Assembly (NCBI RefSeq): GCF_030116705.1
Contig: NZ_JAOTIK010000001.1
Location: 5,856,501 to 5,920,500, forward strand
DNA from: Streptomyces sp. ML-6
GTDB taxonomy: Bacteria; Actinomycetota; Actinomycetes; Streptomycetales; Streptomycetaceae
Direction of reading: 5' to 3'
Length of the DNA: 64,000 nucleotides
The notes under the pieces are model-generated. The model saw nothing but the letters and a program-made list of their open reading frames with translations. It did not search any database and had not been told where the DNA came from. Both the position numbers and the translations under genes were made by a program. Positions 8,382 through 16,394 of this stretch are shown here, piece by piece; position 1 is the first letter of the stretch, and every line of letters begins with the position of its first letter.

Positions 8382-11300
8382 ATGTCGCCAAGATTCACTT
8401 CGGCGGGCGCCGTAGCCGCCGCATCAGCCGCCGTGCTGGCGCTGGTGGGGACCGCGCTCCCCGCCACCGCCGCAGCTCCCCCGTCCGCAACAGCCGGGCC
8501 GGCCGTGCCCGCGGGTGCCACCGTCATCGGCTCCGCGCAGCTCTCGGTGGCCGTCGCCGACGACTTCCCGCGCGTCCTGGCGTACACCGACAGGGCCGGC
8601 GGCAACCGGCTGTTCGGCAGTACGCGGCCGGTCACCGCCGTGACCCTCAACGGCACCGCGCACCCGGTGAAGCTCAAGGGCGCGCTCCGGGTCAGCGCCT
8701 CGGCCGCCCGCTACACGCTGGCCTTCCCCGACCTGCCCGGCGTAGAGATCGACGCCTCGCTCTCCGTCTCCGGACGCGCCACCACGTTCAAGGTGACCGC
8801 CGTGCGCGACACCGAGGCGTTCCGGGTGGGCACCATCGACATCCCCGGCCACGACCTGGTCTCCGTCGGCTCCACGGAACCCGGCGCCGCCACCGCCTTC
8901 ACCCGGCTGGACAACGACTCCACGAGGACCGCCGACGTCTTCGGCAGGGTCACCGCGGACACCGCCGCCGACAAGGCGCCGGTCGGTGCCTCGTACGCGA
9001 TCGTCAATACCGGTTCGCTCGCCGCGGCCGTCGAGTCCAACTCCTCGTACGACAAGCCGTCCGGCGCCACCGGCGGCGACGACGCCCGGTTCTGGCACCA
9101 GGCCCGCACCGCGGACGACGGCGGCGTCCGGGTCGGCGTCTGGTCCGGCCAGTGGACCTACCGCGGCGACGGCGCGCCGAAGCCGGAGAGCGGCGACGCC
9201 CTGCCCTGGGCGAAGGTCGTCGTCACCCCCGACGCCAACGGCGACAAGGCCGTGGACTGGCAGGACGGCGCCGTCGCGTTCCGCTCCATCGGGATCGAGG
9301 CGCCCGGCGGCAAGGACACCCCGGACCGGGTCGTCACCCACATCCCGTTCAACTTCGCCAGCCAGGCCACCCACCCCTTCCTGCGCACCCTCGACGACGT
9401 CAAACGGATCTCGCTCGCCACCGACGGCCTCGGACAGCTCGCCGTCCTCAAGGGCTACGCCTCCGAGGGCCACGACTCCGCCCACCCCGACTACGGCGGC
9501 AACTACAACGAACGCGCCGGCGGGCTGAAGGACCTCAACAAGCTCCTGAAGGACGGGAAGAAGTGGGGTGCCACCTTCGGCGTCCACGTCAACGCCACCG
9601 AGGCGTACCCGGAGGCCGACGCCTTCGACGAGAAGCTCGTCGACAAGACGAAGCCCGGCTGGAACTGGCTCGGCCAGAGCTACTACATCGACCAGCGCCG
9701 CGACATCAACAGCGGCGACCTGGCCGAGCGCTTCCAGCGGCTGCGCGACGAGACCGACCGCAATCTGAGCCTCCTCTACATCGACGTCTACTACACCCAC
9801 GGCTGGATCGCCGACAAGACCCTTCAGGCCGTGGGGAAGCAGGGCTGGAACGTCGCCACCGAATGGGCCGACAAGTTCGAGCGCGCCTCGCTCTGGTCGC
9901 ACTGGGCCAACGACCTCGACTACGGCGGCGCCACCAACAAGGGCCTCAACTCGAAGATCATCCGGTTCATCCGCAACGGCGAGAAGGACGTCTGGAACAA
10001 CGCCCCGGTCCTCGGCCAGAGCGCCATCGAGGAGTTCGAGGGCTGGACCGGCGAGACCGACTGGAACGCCTTCTACGACAACATCTGGCAGCGCAACCTG
10101 CCCGCCAAGTACCTCCAGCAGCAGCGGATCACCCGCTGGGACGGCAACGACATCACCTTCACCGGCGGCGTCCGGGGCACCGTCGAGGACGGCAGGCGGA
10201 CCTTCTACGACCAGGGCCGCAAGGTGCTGAGCGGCACCGACTACCTGCTGCCCTGGGACGGCGGCAAGAAGCTGTACCACTACAGCGAGTCCGGCGGCAC
10301 CAGCAGCTGGGAGGTCCCGTCGAAGGGCGCCTACACCGTCCACCGGCTCACCGACAACGGGCGGATCAAGACCGGCACCGTCAAGCCGGTCGACGGGCGG
10401 ATCACGCTGACCGCCGAGGCCGGACAGCCCTACGTCCTCTACCCGGACCGTGCGCCGAAGGCCGCCGACCCCCGGTGGGGCGCGGGCACCCCGGTCGACG
10501 ACCCCGGCTTCAACGACGCCGCCCTGAGCGACTGGTCGAGGACCGGAACCGTCACCCGCGACACCGACGACCGGGGCCGCAACAGCGCCGAACTCTCCGG
10601 CGGGGCCCCGGCCGCGCTCGCCCAGCGCATCGACGGCCTCGTCCCCGGCAAGCGCTACACCGCCTCCGCGCTGATCGAGGTCCAGCCCGGGAAGACCCGG
10701 CACACGACCCTCTCGATCGGCGGGAAGTCCGTCGCCGTGGACCGCTCCACCGTCAAGGACCAGGTCGCCGCGTCCGACTGGCACGGCACCTACTTCCAGC
10801 GCGCCAAGGTCAACTTCACCGCCCCCGCGAACGGCCGCGCCACCCTGCGCCTCGCAGCGGCCGGGGGCAGCACGGCGAAGGTCCGGGCCGATGACGTGCG
10901 GATCGTCGCCAACGCCCCGAGCACCAGGGCGAACACCGTCGTGCACGAGGACTTCGAGGACGTCGACCAGGGCTGGGGCCCCTTCATCAAGGGGAACGCG
11001 GGCGGCTCCACCGACCCCCGCACCGTCATCACCCGGCTGCACGCCCCGTACACCCAGGCCGGCTGGAACGGGAAGCTCGTCGACGACGTCATCGGCGGCA
11101 AGGAGTCCCGTGAGTCCCGTGAGTCCCGCGAGTCCAGCAAATCCCTCAAGTCCCTCAAGTCCCACGAGGAGAACTCCGGTCTCGTCTACCGCACCGCCCC
11201 CTGGACCGTGCCGATGACCGACGGCCACCGCTACAAGGTCGAGTACGACTACCAGTCCAGCCACGCCGGCGCCTACGAATGGGTCGACGGCTACGACCGG

Positions 11301-12299
11301 ATCACCGCGGACGGCAAGCCCGACTCCGTGGAGACCCGGGCCACGCCCGTCGGGCAGCAGCGCACCACCGGCCACTTCACCGAGACCGTCACCGCGGGCT
11401 GCGGCGACACCTGGACCGGGCTGCGCAAGCGCGGCGACGCCCCCGAGGGCGCCGACTTCGTCCTCGACTCCTTCACCGTGACCGACCTCGGCCCGGCCCC
11501 GGCCTCCGAGCGGGCCGCCTGCGGCACGCTCGGCATCGACCCGGGCGCCGAGACCCTGGAACCGGGCACGGCCCACACCGTCAGGGCCACGTTCACCAAC
11601 CACGAGGCGACGGCGGCCACCGGCGTCGCCCTGACCCTGACCGTCCCCGAGGGCTGGGCGGCCGAACCGGCGGGCGCCGTCTCCTTCGACTCCGTCGCGC
11701 CGGGCGCCGAGGCCACCGCCACCTGGCGGGTCACCCCGCCGGCGGACGCCGAGTACCGGACGTACGACTTGGGCTCCGAGGTGACGTACGCGGCCGGCGA
11801 CGCCCGGCGCACGCTCGGCGCGCGGACCTCCGTACGGACCCTGCCCCCGCCGCCCACCACCGACAGCTGGGCCGGCGACCTGGACTGGACGGCCGCCGAG
11901 AACGGCTGGGGCCCCGTCGAACGCAACCTCTCCAACGGCGAGACCGGCACCGGCGACGGCACCCCGCTGACCATCGGCGGCACCGTCTACACCAAGGGCC
12001 TGGGCACCCACGCCCCGGCCAGGATCCGCTACTACCTGGGCGGGAAGTGCACCTCGTTCACCGCACAGGTCGGCGTGGACGACGTGCAGAAGAGCGCCGG
12101 CAGCGTGCGGTTCTCCGTCCTGGCCGACGGCACCGAGAAGGTGAAGTCGCCGGTGCTGAAGGCGGCCGACAGCGCCTGGCCGCTCACGGCCGACGTCACC
12201 GGCGCCAAGTACGTCGACCTGGTCGTCGGCGACGGCGGCGACGGCAACGGCAACGACCACGCGGACTGGGGCGACGCCCGCTTCCGGTGCGGTGACTGA
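8382..12299 (+). CDS. Secreted endo-alpha-N-acetylgalactosaminidase, GH101 family
   Basis: This 1305-residue secreted enzyme has an N-terminal signal peptide (hydrophobic AVLALVGTALPATAAAP). The GH101 catalytic part includes HIPFNFASQATHPFLRTLDD, KKWGATFGVHVNATEAYPEA, YIDVYYTHGW with the probable nucleophile D468, and NVATEWADKF with the probable acid/base E494. Members release the disaccharide Gal-beta-1,3-GalNAc from Ser/Thr of mucin-type glycoproteins. C-terminal modules follow: a carbohydrate-binding-like region, a NEW3-type beta-sandwich (VALTLTVPEGWAAEPAG) and an NPCBM-like domain (YTKGLGTHAPARIRYYLGGK). A short repeated ESRESRES/SLKSLKS segment interrupts one linker. The ATG at 8382 is chosen because it starts the signal peptide. 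A hairpin terminator separates it from the PL8 gene. Confidence 0.88.
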   Translation: MSPRFTSAGAVAAASAAVLALVGTALPATAAAPPSATAGPAVPAGATVIGSAQLSVAVADDFPRVLAYTDRAGGNRLFGSTRPVTAVTLNGTAHPVKLKGALRVSASAARYTLAFPDLPGVEIDASLSVSGRATTFKVTAVRDTEAFRVGTIDIPGHDLVSVGSTEPGAATAFTRLDNDSTRTADVFGRVTADTAADKAPVGASYAIVNTGSLAAAVESNSSYDKPSGATGGDDARFWHQARTADDGGVRVGVWSGQWTYRGDGAPKPESGDALPWAKVVVTPDANGDKAVDWQDGAVAFRSIGIEAPGGKDTPDRVVTHIPFNFASQATHPFLRTLDDVKRISLATDGLGQLAVLKGYASEGHDSAHPDYGGNYNERAGGLKDLNKLLKDGKKWGATFGVHVNATEAYPEADAFDEKLVDKTKPGWNWLGQSYYIDQRRDINSGDLAERFQRLRDETDRNLSLLYIDVYYTHGWIADKTLQAVGKQGWNVATEWADKFERASLWSHWANDLDYGGATNKGLNSKIIRFIRNGEKDVWNNAPVLGQSAIEEFEGWTGETDWNAFYDNIWQRNLPAKYLQQQRITRWDGNDITFTGGVRGTVEDGRRTFYDQGRKVLSGTDYLLPWDGGKKLYHYSESGGTSSWEVPSKGAYTVHRLTDNGRIKTGTVKPVDGRITLTAEAGQPYVLYPDRAPKAADPRWGAGTPVDDPGFNDAALSDWSRTGTVTRDTDDRGRNSAELSGGAPAALAQRIDGLVPGKRYTASALIEVQPGKTRHTTLSIGGKSVAVDRSTVKDQVAASDWHGTYFQRAKVNFTAPANGRATLRLAAAGGSTAKVRADDVRIVANAPSTRANTVVHEDFEDVDQGWGPFIKGNAGGSTDPRTVITRLHAPYTQAGWNGKLVDDVIGGKESRESRESRESSKSLKSLKSHEENSGLVYRTAPWTVPMTDGHRYKVEYDYQSSHAGAYEWVDGYDRITADGKPDSVETRATPVGQQRTTGHFTETVTAGCGDTWTGLRKRGDAPEGADFVLDSFTVTDLGPAPASERAACGTLGIDPGAETLEPGTAHTVRATFTNHEATAATGVALTLTVPEGWAAEPAGAVSFDSVAPGAEATATWRVTPPADAEYRTYDLGSEVTYAAGDARRTLGARTSVRTLPPPPTTDSWAGDLDWTAAENGWGPVERNLSNGETGTGDGTPLTIGGTVYTKGLGTHAPARIRYYLGGKCTSFTAQVGVDDVQKSAGSVRFSVLADGTEKVKSPVLKAADSAWPLTADVTGAKYVDLVVGDGGDGNGNDHADWGDARFRCGD
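11103..11165 (+). repeat. Short tandem 9-bp repeats in the GH101 gene
   Basis: About four copies of GAGTCCCGY-type units followed by two copies of AAATCCCTC/AAGTCCCTC-type units encode ESRESRESRESSKSLKSLKS, a charged linker loop between two modules. In-frame units of nine bases can expand or shrink by slippage without breaking the enzyme. Confidence 0.7.
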
Positions 12300-12310
12300 T
12301 ACCCCATGAT

Positions 12311-12345
12311 GCGGGACGGGCGCCCACCGGACGCGCCCGTCCCGC
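12311..12345. terminator. Hairpin terminator after the GH101 gene
   Basis: A perfect 13-bp stem (GCGGGACGGGCGC at 12311-12323 with GCGCCCGTCCCGC at 12333-12345) and a nine-base loop begin 11 bases after the stop codon. There is no T-run, as is common in Streptomyces. Confidence 0.8.
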
Positions 12346-12456
12346 GTCGTGCACGCAAGGCCACTCCCACCCCCCTGTACACGCCCCCGTCCCCGCTTCC
12401 CCGTCCCCGCCTCCCCATCCCTCCCACGGCCGTCCTCCGACGACATGGAGCCGCAC

Positions 12457-14829
12457 ATGCCGAACCAGCCCGGCTGGTCCCGCCGCACCCTGCTGACCCT
12501 CTCCGCCGCCACCGCCCTGACGGTCGCCCTCCCCGGCTCCGCCACCGCCGCCGGTCCCGCGACGAACACCGCCCCGGGCACCGCACCGGACGCCGACGAG
12601 TTCGACACCCTCCGCCGTCGCTGGACCGACATCGCGCTCGGCACCGGCTACGACCCGGGCGCCGAACCCTTCGCCTCCCGCCTGGCCGGGACGGGCACCC
12701 GCGCCCGCGGCTTCCGGTCGACGATGAGCCCGGCCGCCGACTCGCTGTGGCCCGGCACCAGGTTCGACCCGCCGTCCGGCATCACCCAGAGCTACAGCCG
12801 GCTGTGGACGATGACCCAGGCGTACGCGCAGCCCGGCACCGGCTCGACCGGCGACGCCGCCCTCCTCGCCGACATCCTGCGCGGCTGGGACCACCTGGCC
12901 GCCACCGCCTACCACGCCTCCGTCACCCCGTACGGCAACTGGTGGGAGTGGCAGATCGGCAGTCCCCGCCTCCTCATGGACATCGCGGCCGTGCTGTACG
13001 AACACCTGGGCCCGGCCCGGATCGAGGCCGCCTGCGCGGCCGTCGACCACTTCATCCCCGACGCCGTCCTGCGCGACTACAGCGGCACCTCCACCGGAGC
13101 CAACCGCGTCGACCTGTGCCGCTCCGTCGCCCTGCGCGGCGTCCTCGGCCGGGCACCCGCCGAGGTCGCCCTCGCCAGGGACGCCCTGTCGCCGGTCTTC
13201 CCGTACGTCACCCAGGGGGACGGCCTGTACGCGGACGGGTCGTTCGTCCAGCACACCACCGTCGCCTACTCCGGCACCTACGGCCAGGTCATGCTCGACG
13301 GCCTCGGCCGGCTCTTCGCCCTGCTCGCCGGATCGACCTGGGCCGTCACCGACCCGAACCGGCAGATCATCCTGGACAGCGTCGAACGCGCCTACGCCCC
13401 GCTGATCCACAACGGCCTGGTCATGGACAGCGTCAACGGCCGGGCCGTCAGCCGCGGCCTGCTGAAGAACGACGACCTCCAGGTGATGCGCAGCGACCAC
13501 TTCCACGGCCAGGGCATCATCGCCGGGATCGCCCTCCTCGCCGCGGGCGCCTCACCGGCCGAACGCGACCGGTGGCACGGCATGATCAAGGGCTGGATCG
13601 CCCGGGACCGGACCAGCCCCGTCCTCACCGCCCGCCAGTTCCCCGTCGCCGACCTGGCCCGGCTGCACGCCGTGCAGGCCACCGCCGTCCCGGCCGCGCC
13701 GGAACGGGTGGGCCACCACCTCTTCGCCCAGATGGCCCGCGCCGTCCACCGGCGCCCGGACTGGGCCGCCGGCATCTCCATGGCCTCCGCGCGGATCTCG
13801 TACTACGAATGCGGCAACGGCGAGAACCCGCGCGGCTGGCACACCGGCGCCGGAATGCTCTACTGGTGGCCGGGCGCGGCGCACAACGACCAGTACACCG
13901 ACTGGTTCTGGCCCACCGTCGACCCCTACCGGCTGCCCGGCACGACCGTGTCGACCAAGCGGCTCGCCGACCGGGCCGGCGGCGAATGGGGCGCGGCCAA
14001 ACCCGCCGCGCACTGGGTCGGCGGCGCCACCGACGGCGAGTACGGCGCGGTCGGCCAGCACCTCAAGGGCCTCGGCTCCACCCTGGACGCCCGCAAGTCG
14101 TGGTTCTGCGCCGCCGACACCGTCATCTGCCTCGGCGCCGGCATCACCGCCACCGACGGGGTGCCCGTCGAGACGATCGTCGACAACCGCATGCTCGGCG
14201 AGAACGGCACCGAGGCGCTCACCGTCGACAGCCGCCCCCGGCCCCGCTGGGCCCATCTGGAGGGTCACGGCGGCTGGGTCCTCCCCGGCGGGGCGGACCT
14301 GCGCACCCTGCGCGAGGACCGCACCGGCGCCTGGTCCGACATCAACACCACCAGCTCCACCGAGCGCCGCACCCGCCGCTACCAGACCCTCTGGCTCGAC
14401 CACGGCACCGACCCGGCCGGAGCCGAGCACGTCTACCTGCTGATGCCCGGCGCCTCCCGGCGCGCCGTCACCGAGCGCGCCGCCGACCGGGGATGGCTGA
14501 CCGTGCTCGCCAACACCGCCACCGTCCAGGCGGTCGCGGTGCGCGCGCTCGGGCTGACCGCCGCCAACTTCTGGCGCGCGGGCACCGCCGGACCGCTCTC
14601 GGTCACGGCCCCGGCGAGCGTGCTCGTACGGCGGCGGCGCGGCACGACGACGCTGTGCGTCAGCGGACCGGACCGCAGCGGCACCCCGGTGGAACTGGTG
14701 TGGGACCGGCCGGTGCGCGAGGTCGTCTCCGCGGACCCGGGCATCGAGGTGCGCGCCACCGGCCGGAGCCTGGTCCTCCGGATCGACCCGGGCACCGCGG
14801 GCGTCACCCTCCGGTGTGACATCCGGTAG
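12457..14829 (+). CDS. Secreted polysaccharide lyase family 8 (hyaluronate/chondroitin/xanthan lyase type)
   Basis: This 790-residue lyase should cleave uronic-acid-containing polysaccharides by beta-elimination. A twin-arginine signal (SRRTLLTLSAATALTVALP) indicates Tat export. The (alpha/alpha) toroid carries the family's catalytic pattern: Asn in GNWWEWQIGSP (N161), His in SFVQHTTVAYSGTYG (H265) with Tyr (Y274), and Arg in NGRAVSRG (R328/R332). The later beta-sandwich region includes YYECGNGENPRGWHTGAGML and WFWPTVDPYRLPGTTV. The length is typical. The ATG at 12457 is chosen because GGAG lies six bases upstream and the Tat signal follows directly; an ATG at 12445 is possible. With the adjacent GH101 gene it forms an animal-glycan degradation pair. 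The exact substrate cannot be settled by reading. Confidence 0.88.
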   Translation: MPNQPGWSRRTLLTLSAATALTVALPGSATAAGPATNTAPGTAPDADEFDTLRRRWTDIALGTGYDPGAEPFASRLAGTGTRARGFRSTMSPAADSLWPGTRFDPPSGITQSYSRLWTMTQAYAQPGTGSTGDAALLADILRGWDHLAATAYHASVTPYGNWWEWQIGSPRLLMDIAAVLYEHLGPARIEAACAAVDHFIPDAVLRDYSGTSTGANRVDLCRSVALRGVLGRAPAEVALARDALSPVFPYVTQGDGLYADGSFVQHTTVAYSGTYGQVMLDGLGRLFALLAGSTWAVTDPNRQIILDSVERAYAPLIHNGLVMDSVNGRAVSRGLLKNDDLQVMRSDHFHGQGIIAGIALLAAGASPAERDRWHGMIKGWIARDRTSPVLTARQFPVADLARLHAVQATAVPAAPERVGHHLFAQMARAVHRRPDWAAGISMASARISYYECGNGENPRGWHTGAGMLYWWPGAAHNDQYTDWFWPTVDPYRLPGTTVSTKRLADRAGGEWGAAKPAAHWVGGATDGEYGAVGQHLKGLGSTLDARKSWFCAADTVICLGAGITATDGVPVETIVDNRMLGENGTEALTVDSRPRPRWAHLEGHGGWVLPGGADLRTLREDRTGAWSDINTTSSTERRTRRYQTLWLDHGTDPAGAEHVYLLMPGASRRAVTERAADRGWLTVLANTATVQAVAVRALGLTAANFWRAGTAGPLSVTAPASVLVRRRRGTTTLCVSGPDRSGTPVELVWDRPVREVVSADPGIEVRATGRSLVLRIDPGTAGVTLRCDIR

Positions 14830-14897
14830 CCGAAAGGTGACCGGAGTGTGTCCGAGTACTGGGATCGGCACCCCTCGCGCGCGTATTCTCATGCGCC

Positions 14898-16394
14898 ATG
14901 GGGGAGTTGAGAGCGGACTGGCGGCTGCGGCTGCGACGCGGCGCCGCGGACGGGCCCGTCTGCGGCGCAGGGGTGCTGCTCACCCAGGACCGGGCCCTCA
15001 CCTGCGCGCACGTCGTGGGGGAGCCGGACGCCCGGATGTGGGTGGAGTTCGCGGAGAACCCCGGCATCGCCCCGGTGGGGGCACGCGTTGCCGAGGGCGG
15101 CTGGCTGCCCGGACTCGGCGCGACCCGCGAGGACATCGCGCTGCTCGCCCTGGACAGCCCCCGCCCGCACGCCACCCCCGCCTCCCTCGACCGGAGCCTG
15201 GAACGCGGCCGTGAGGTGTGGATAGGCGGATACGCGCGGGCCTTCGCCGACGGCATGTGGCTGACCGGGCGGATCGGCGGGGCGCACGGGGCGTGGATCC
15301 AGCTCGACGCCGGACGCAACGAACAGGTGGTGCGCCCCGGGTTCAGCGGGGCCGCCGTGCAGGTGCGCGGCGGCCCCGCCGGACCGCCCGAACGGGTGGT
15401 CGGCATGGTCGTCAGCTGGCGCGGCGACCGCGACCTGGCCCTGCCCGCCGACAACGACCTGGCGTTCTCGTACATGGTCCCGATCGACAGGATCGCCGAA
15501 CTCGTGCCATTGGTCGCCGAGTTGAGCGGCCCGGACGGCTGGGACCACGGGCTGGCGCGGCGGCTGCGGAGATGGTTCGCCGGCGGCGACGAGCCCGAGG
15601 TGCGGCTCAGCGTCGTCCCGCACGGCGGCGGACGCGACCGCACCCTGCGCCACCAACTGCACCGCGCCCACCTCGTCTACCGGGCCGGGCGCACCACCCC
15701 CGAGGACTTCGTCGACGAGCTGGTGACCCGGCTCCGCCCGCCCCGCCACCAGGCCGCGGCGTACTGCGACTGGCTCCTCACGGGCGGCACCCCGCCGGAA
15801 CGGCCGCCGGGCACGGGGCCGGGGGGAGCGGGTGCAGGGGGCGCGGTGTCCGGAGGCGCGGGGCCCGGGGGCGCGGTGTCCGGAGGCGCGGGGCCTGGGG
15901 GCGCGGTATCCAGGGGCGCGGTGCCCGGAGGTGCGGGCCCCACCCTCGCCGTGATCGGGCTCGACGAGGACCGGCAGCCGCACCGGCTGGTCCCCCTGCT
16001 CGTACGGGTCCGGGCACTCGGCTTCCGGGTGCTCGTCGTCGTCCGGGAGAGCGGGGGCCCCGGAGTGACCGAGGTCGCGCGGCACCTGCTGTTACCCGCC
16101 CTCGACGACCGGGCCGCCCTGCTGATCCGCCGCGCCGAGGACATCGAGCGGGAATGGGCCGCGCTGAACGGCCTGCTGGAATCGGCCTCCATGGCCCCCC
16201 TGCCGCGCACCGACGCGGCCCGCCACCGCCGCCGGCTGGCCGAACTGCGCACCGTCGAGGACCCGCACCGACGACTCGCCGCCCTGCGCGCCCTGCTGCG
16301 CGAACTGCGGACAGACCTGGACCGGCACGACCGGCGCACCGGGACGGACCTGCCCGCACCACGCGGCGAACAGGACCGGGCGGAGCAGCGATGA
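14898..16394 (+). CDS. Trypsin-like serine protease domain protein, first gene of the PknG-like operon
   Basis: This 498-residue protein lacks a signal peptide and is probably cytoplasmic. Residues 1 to about 190 form a trypsin/HtrA-like fold with a complete triad: H38 in ALTCAHVV, D79 in REDIALLAL and S150 in RPGFSGAAV. A helical middle region leads to a Gly/Ala/Pro linker (about 277-317, made of 10-residue repeats). A C-terminal domain follows (TLAVIGLDEDRQPHRLVPLL, then LGFRVLVVVRES) and ends in helices. Such protease-plus-effector layouts occur in signalling and conflict systems described in actinobacteria, but I do not recognise a named family for the C-terminal part. The stop overlaps the next start (ATGA), so it is co-translated with the kinase. 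Confidence 0.8.
   Translation: MGELRADWRLRLRRGAADGPVCGAGVLLTQDRALTCAHVVGEPDARMWVEFAENPGIAPVGARVAEGGWLPGLGATREDIALLALDSPRPHATPASLDRSLERGREVWIGGYARAFADGMWLTGRIGGAHGAWIQLDAGRNEQVVRPGFSGAAVQVRGGPAGPPERVVGMVVSWRGDRDLALPADNDLAFSYMVPIDRIAELVPLVAELSGPDGWDHGLARRLRRWFAGGDEPEVRLSVVPHGGGRDRTLRHQLHRAHLVYRAGRTTPEDFVDELVTRLRPPRHQAAAYCDWLLTGGTPPERPPGTGPGGAGAGGAVSGGAGPGGAVSGGAGPGGAVSRGAVPGGAGPTLAVIGLDEDRQPHRLVPLLVRVRALGFRVLVVVRESGGPGVTEVARHLLLPALDDRAALLIRRAEDIEREWAALNGLLESASMAPLPRTDAARHRRRLAELRTVEDPHRRLAALRALLRELRTDLDRHDRRTGTDLPAPRGEQDRAEQR
15841..15930 (+). repeat. Three 30-bp tandem repeats coding the Gly-rich linker
   Basis: Copies at 15841-15870 and 15871-15900 differ at a single base; 15901-15930 is a degenerate third copy. 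The unit encodes ten residues of AVSGGAGPGG type. This looks like recent slippage expansion of a flexible linker. Confidence 0.85.

Noticed and set aside
8424..12644. A 1406-codon open frame on the minus strand opposite the GH101 gene
   Set aside because: It is a shadow of high-GC codon bias: the sequence is low-complexity Gly/Val/Asp/Arg text without domains, while the plus strand carries a complete enzyme with catalytic residues.
12306..14819. An 837-codon plus frame overlapping the PL8 gene
   Set aside because: Arg/Pro/Gly-rich out-of-frame shadow; the frame ending at 14829 carries the Tat signal and the PL8 catalytic residues.
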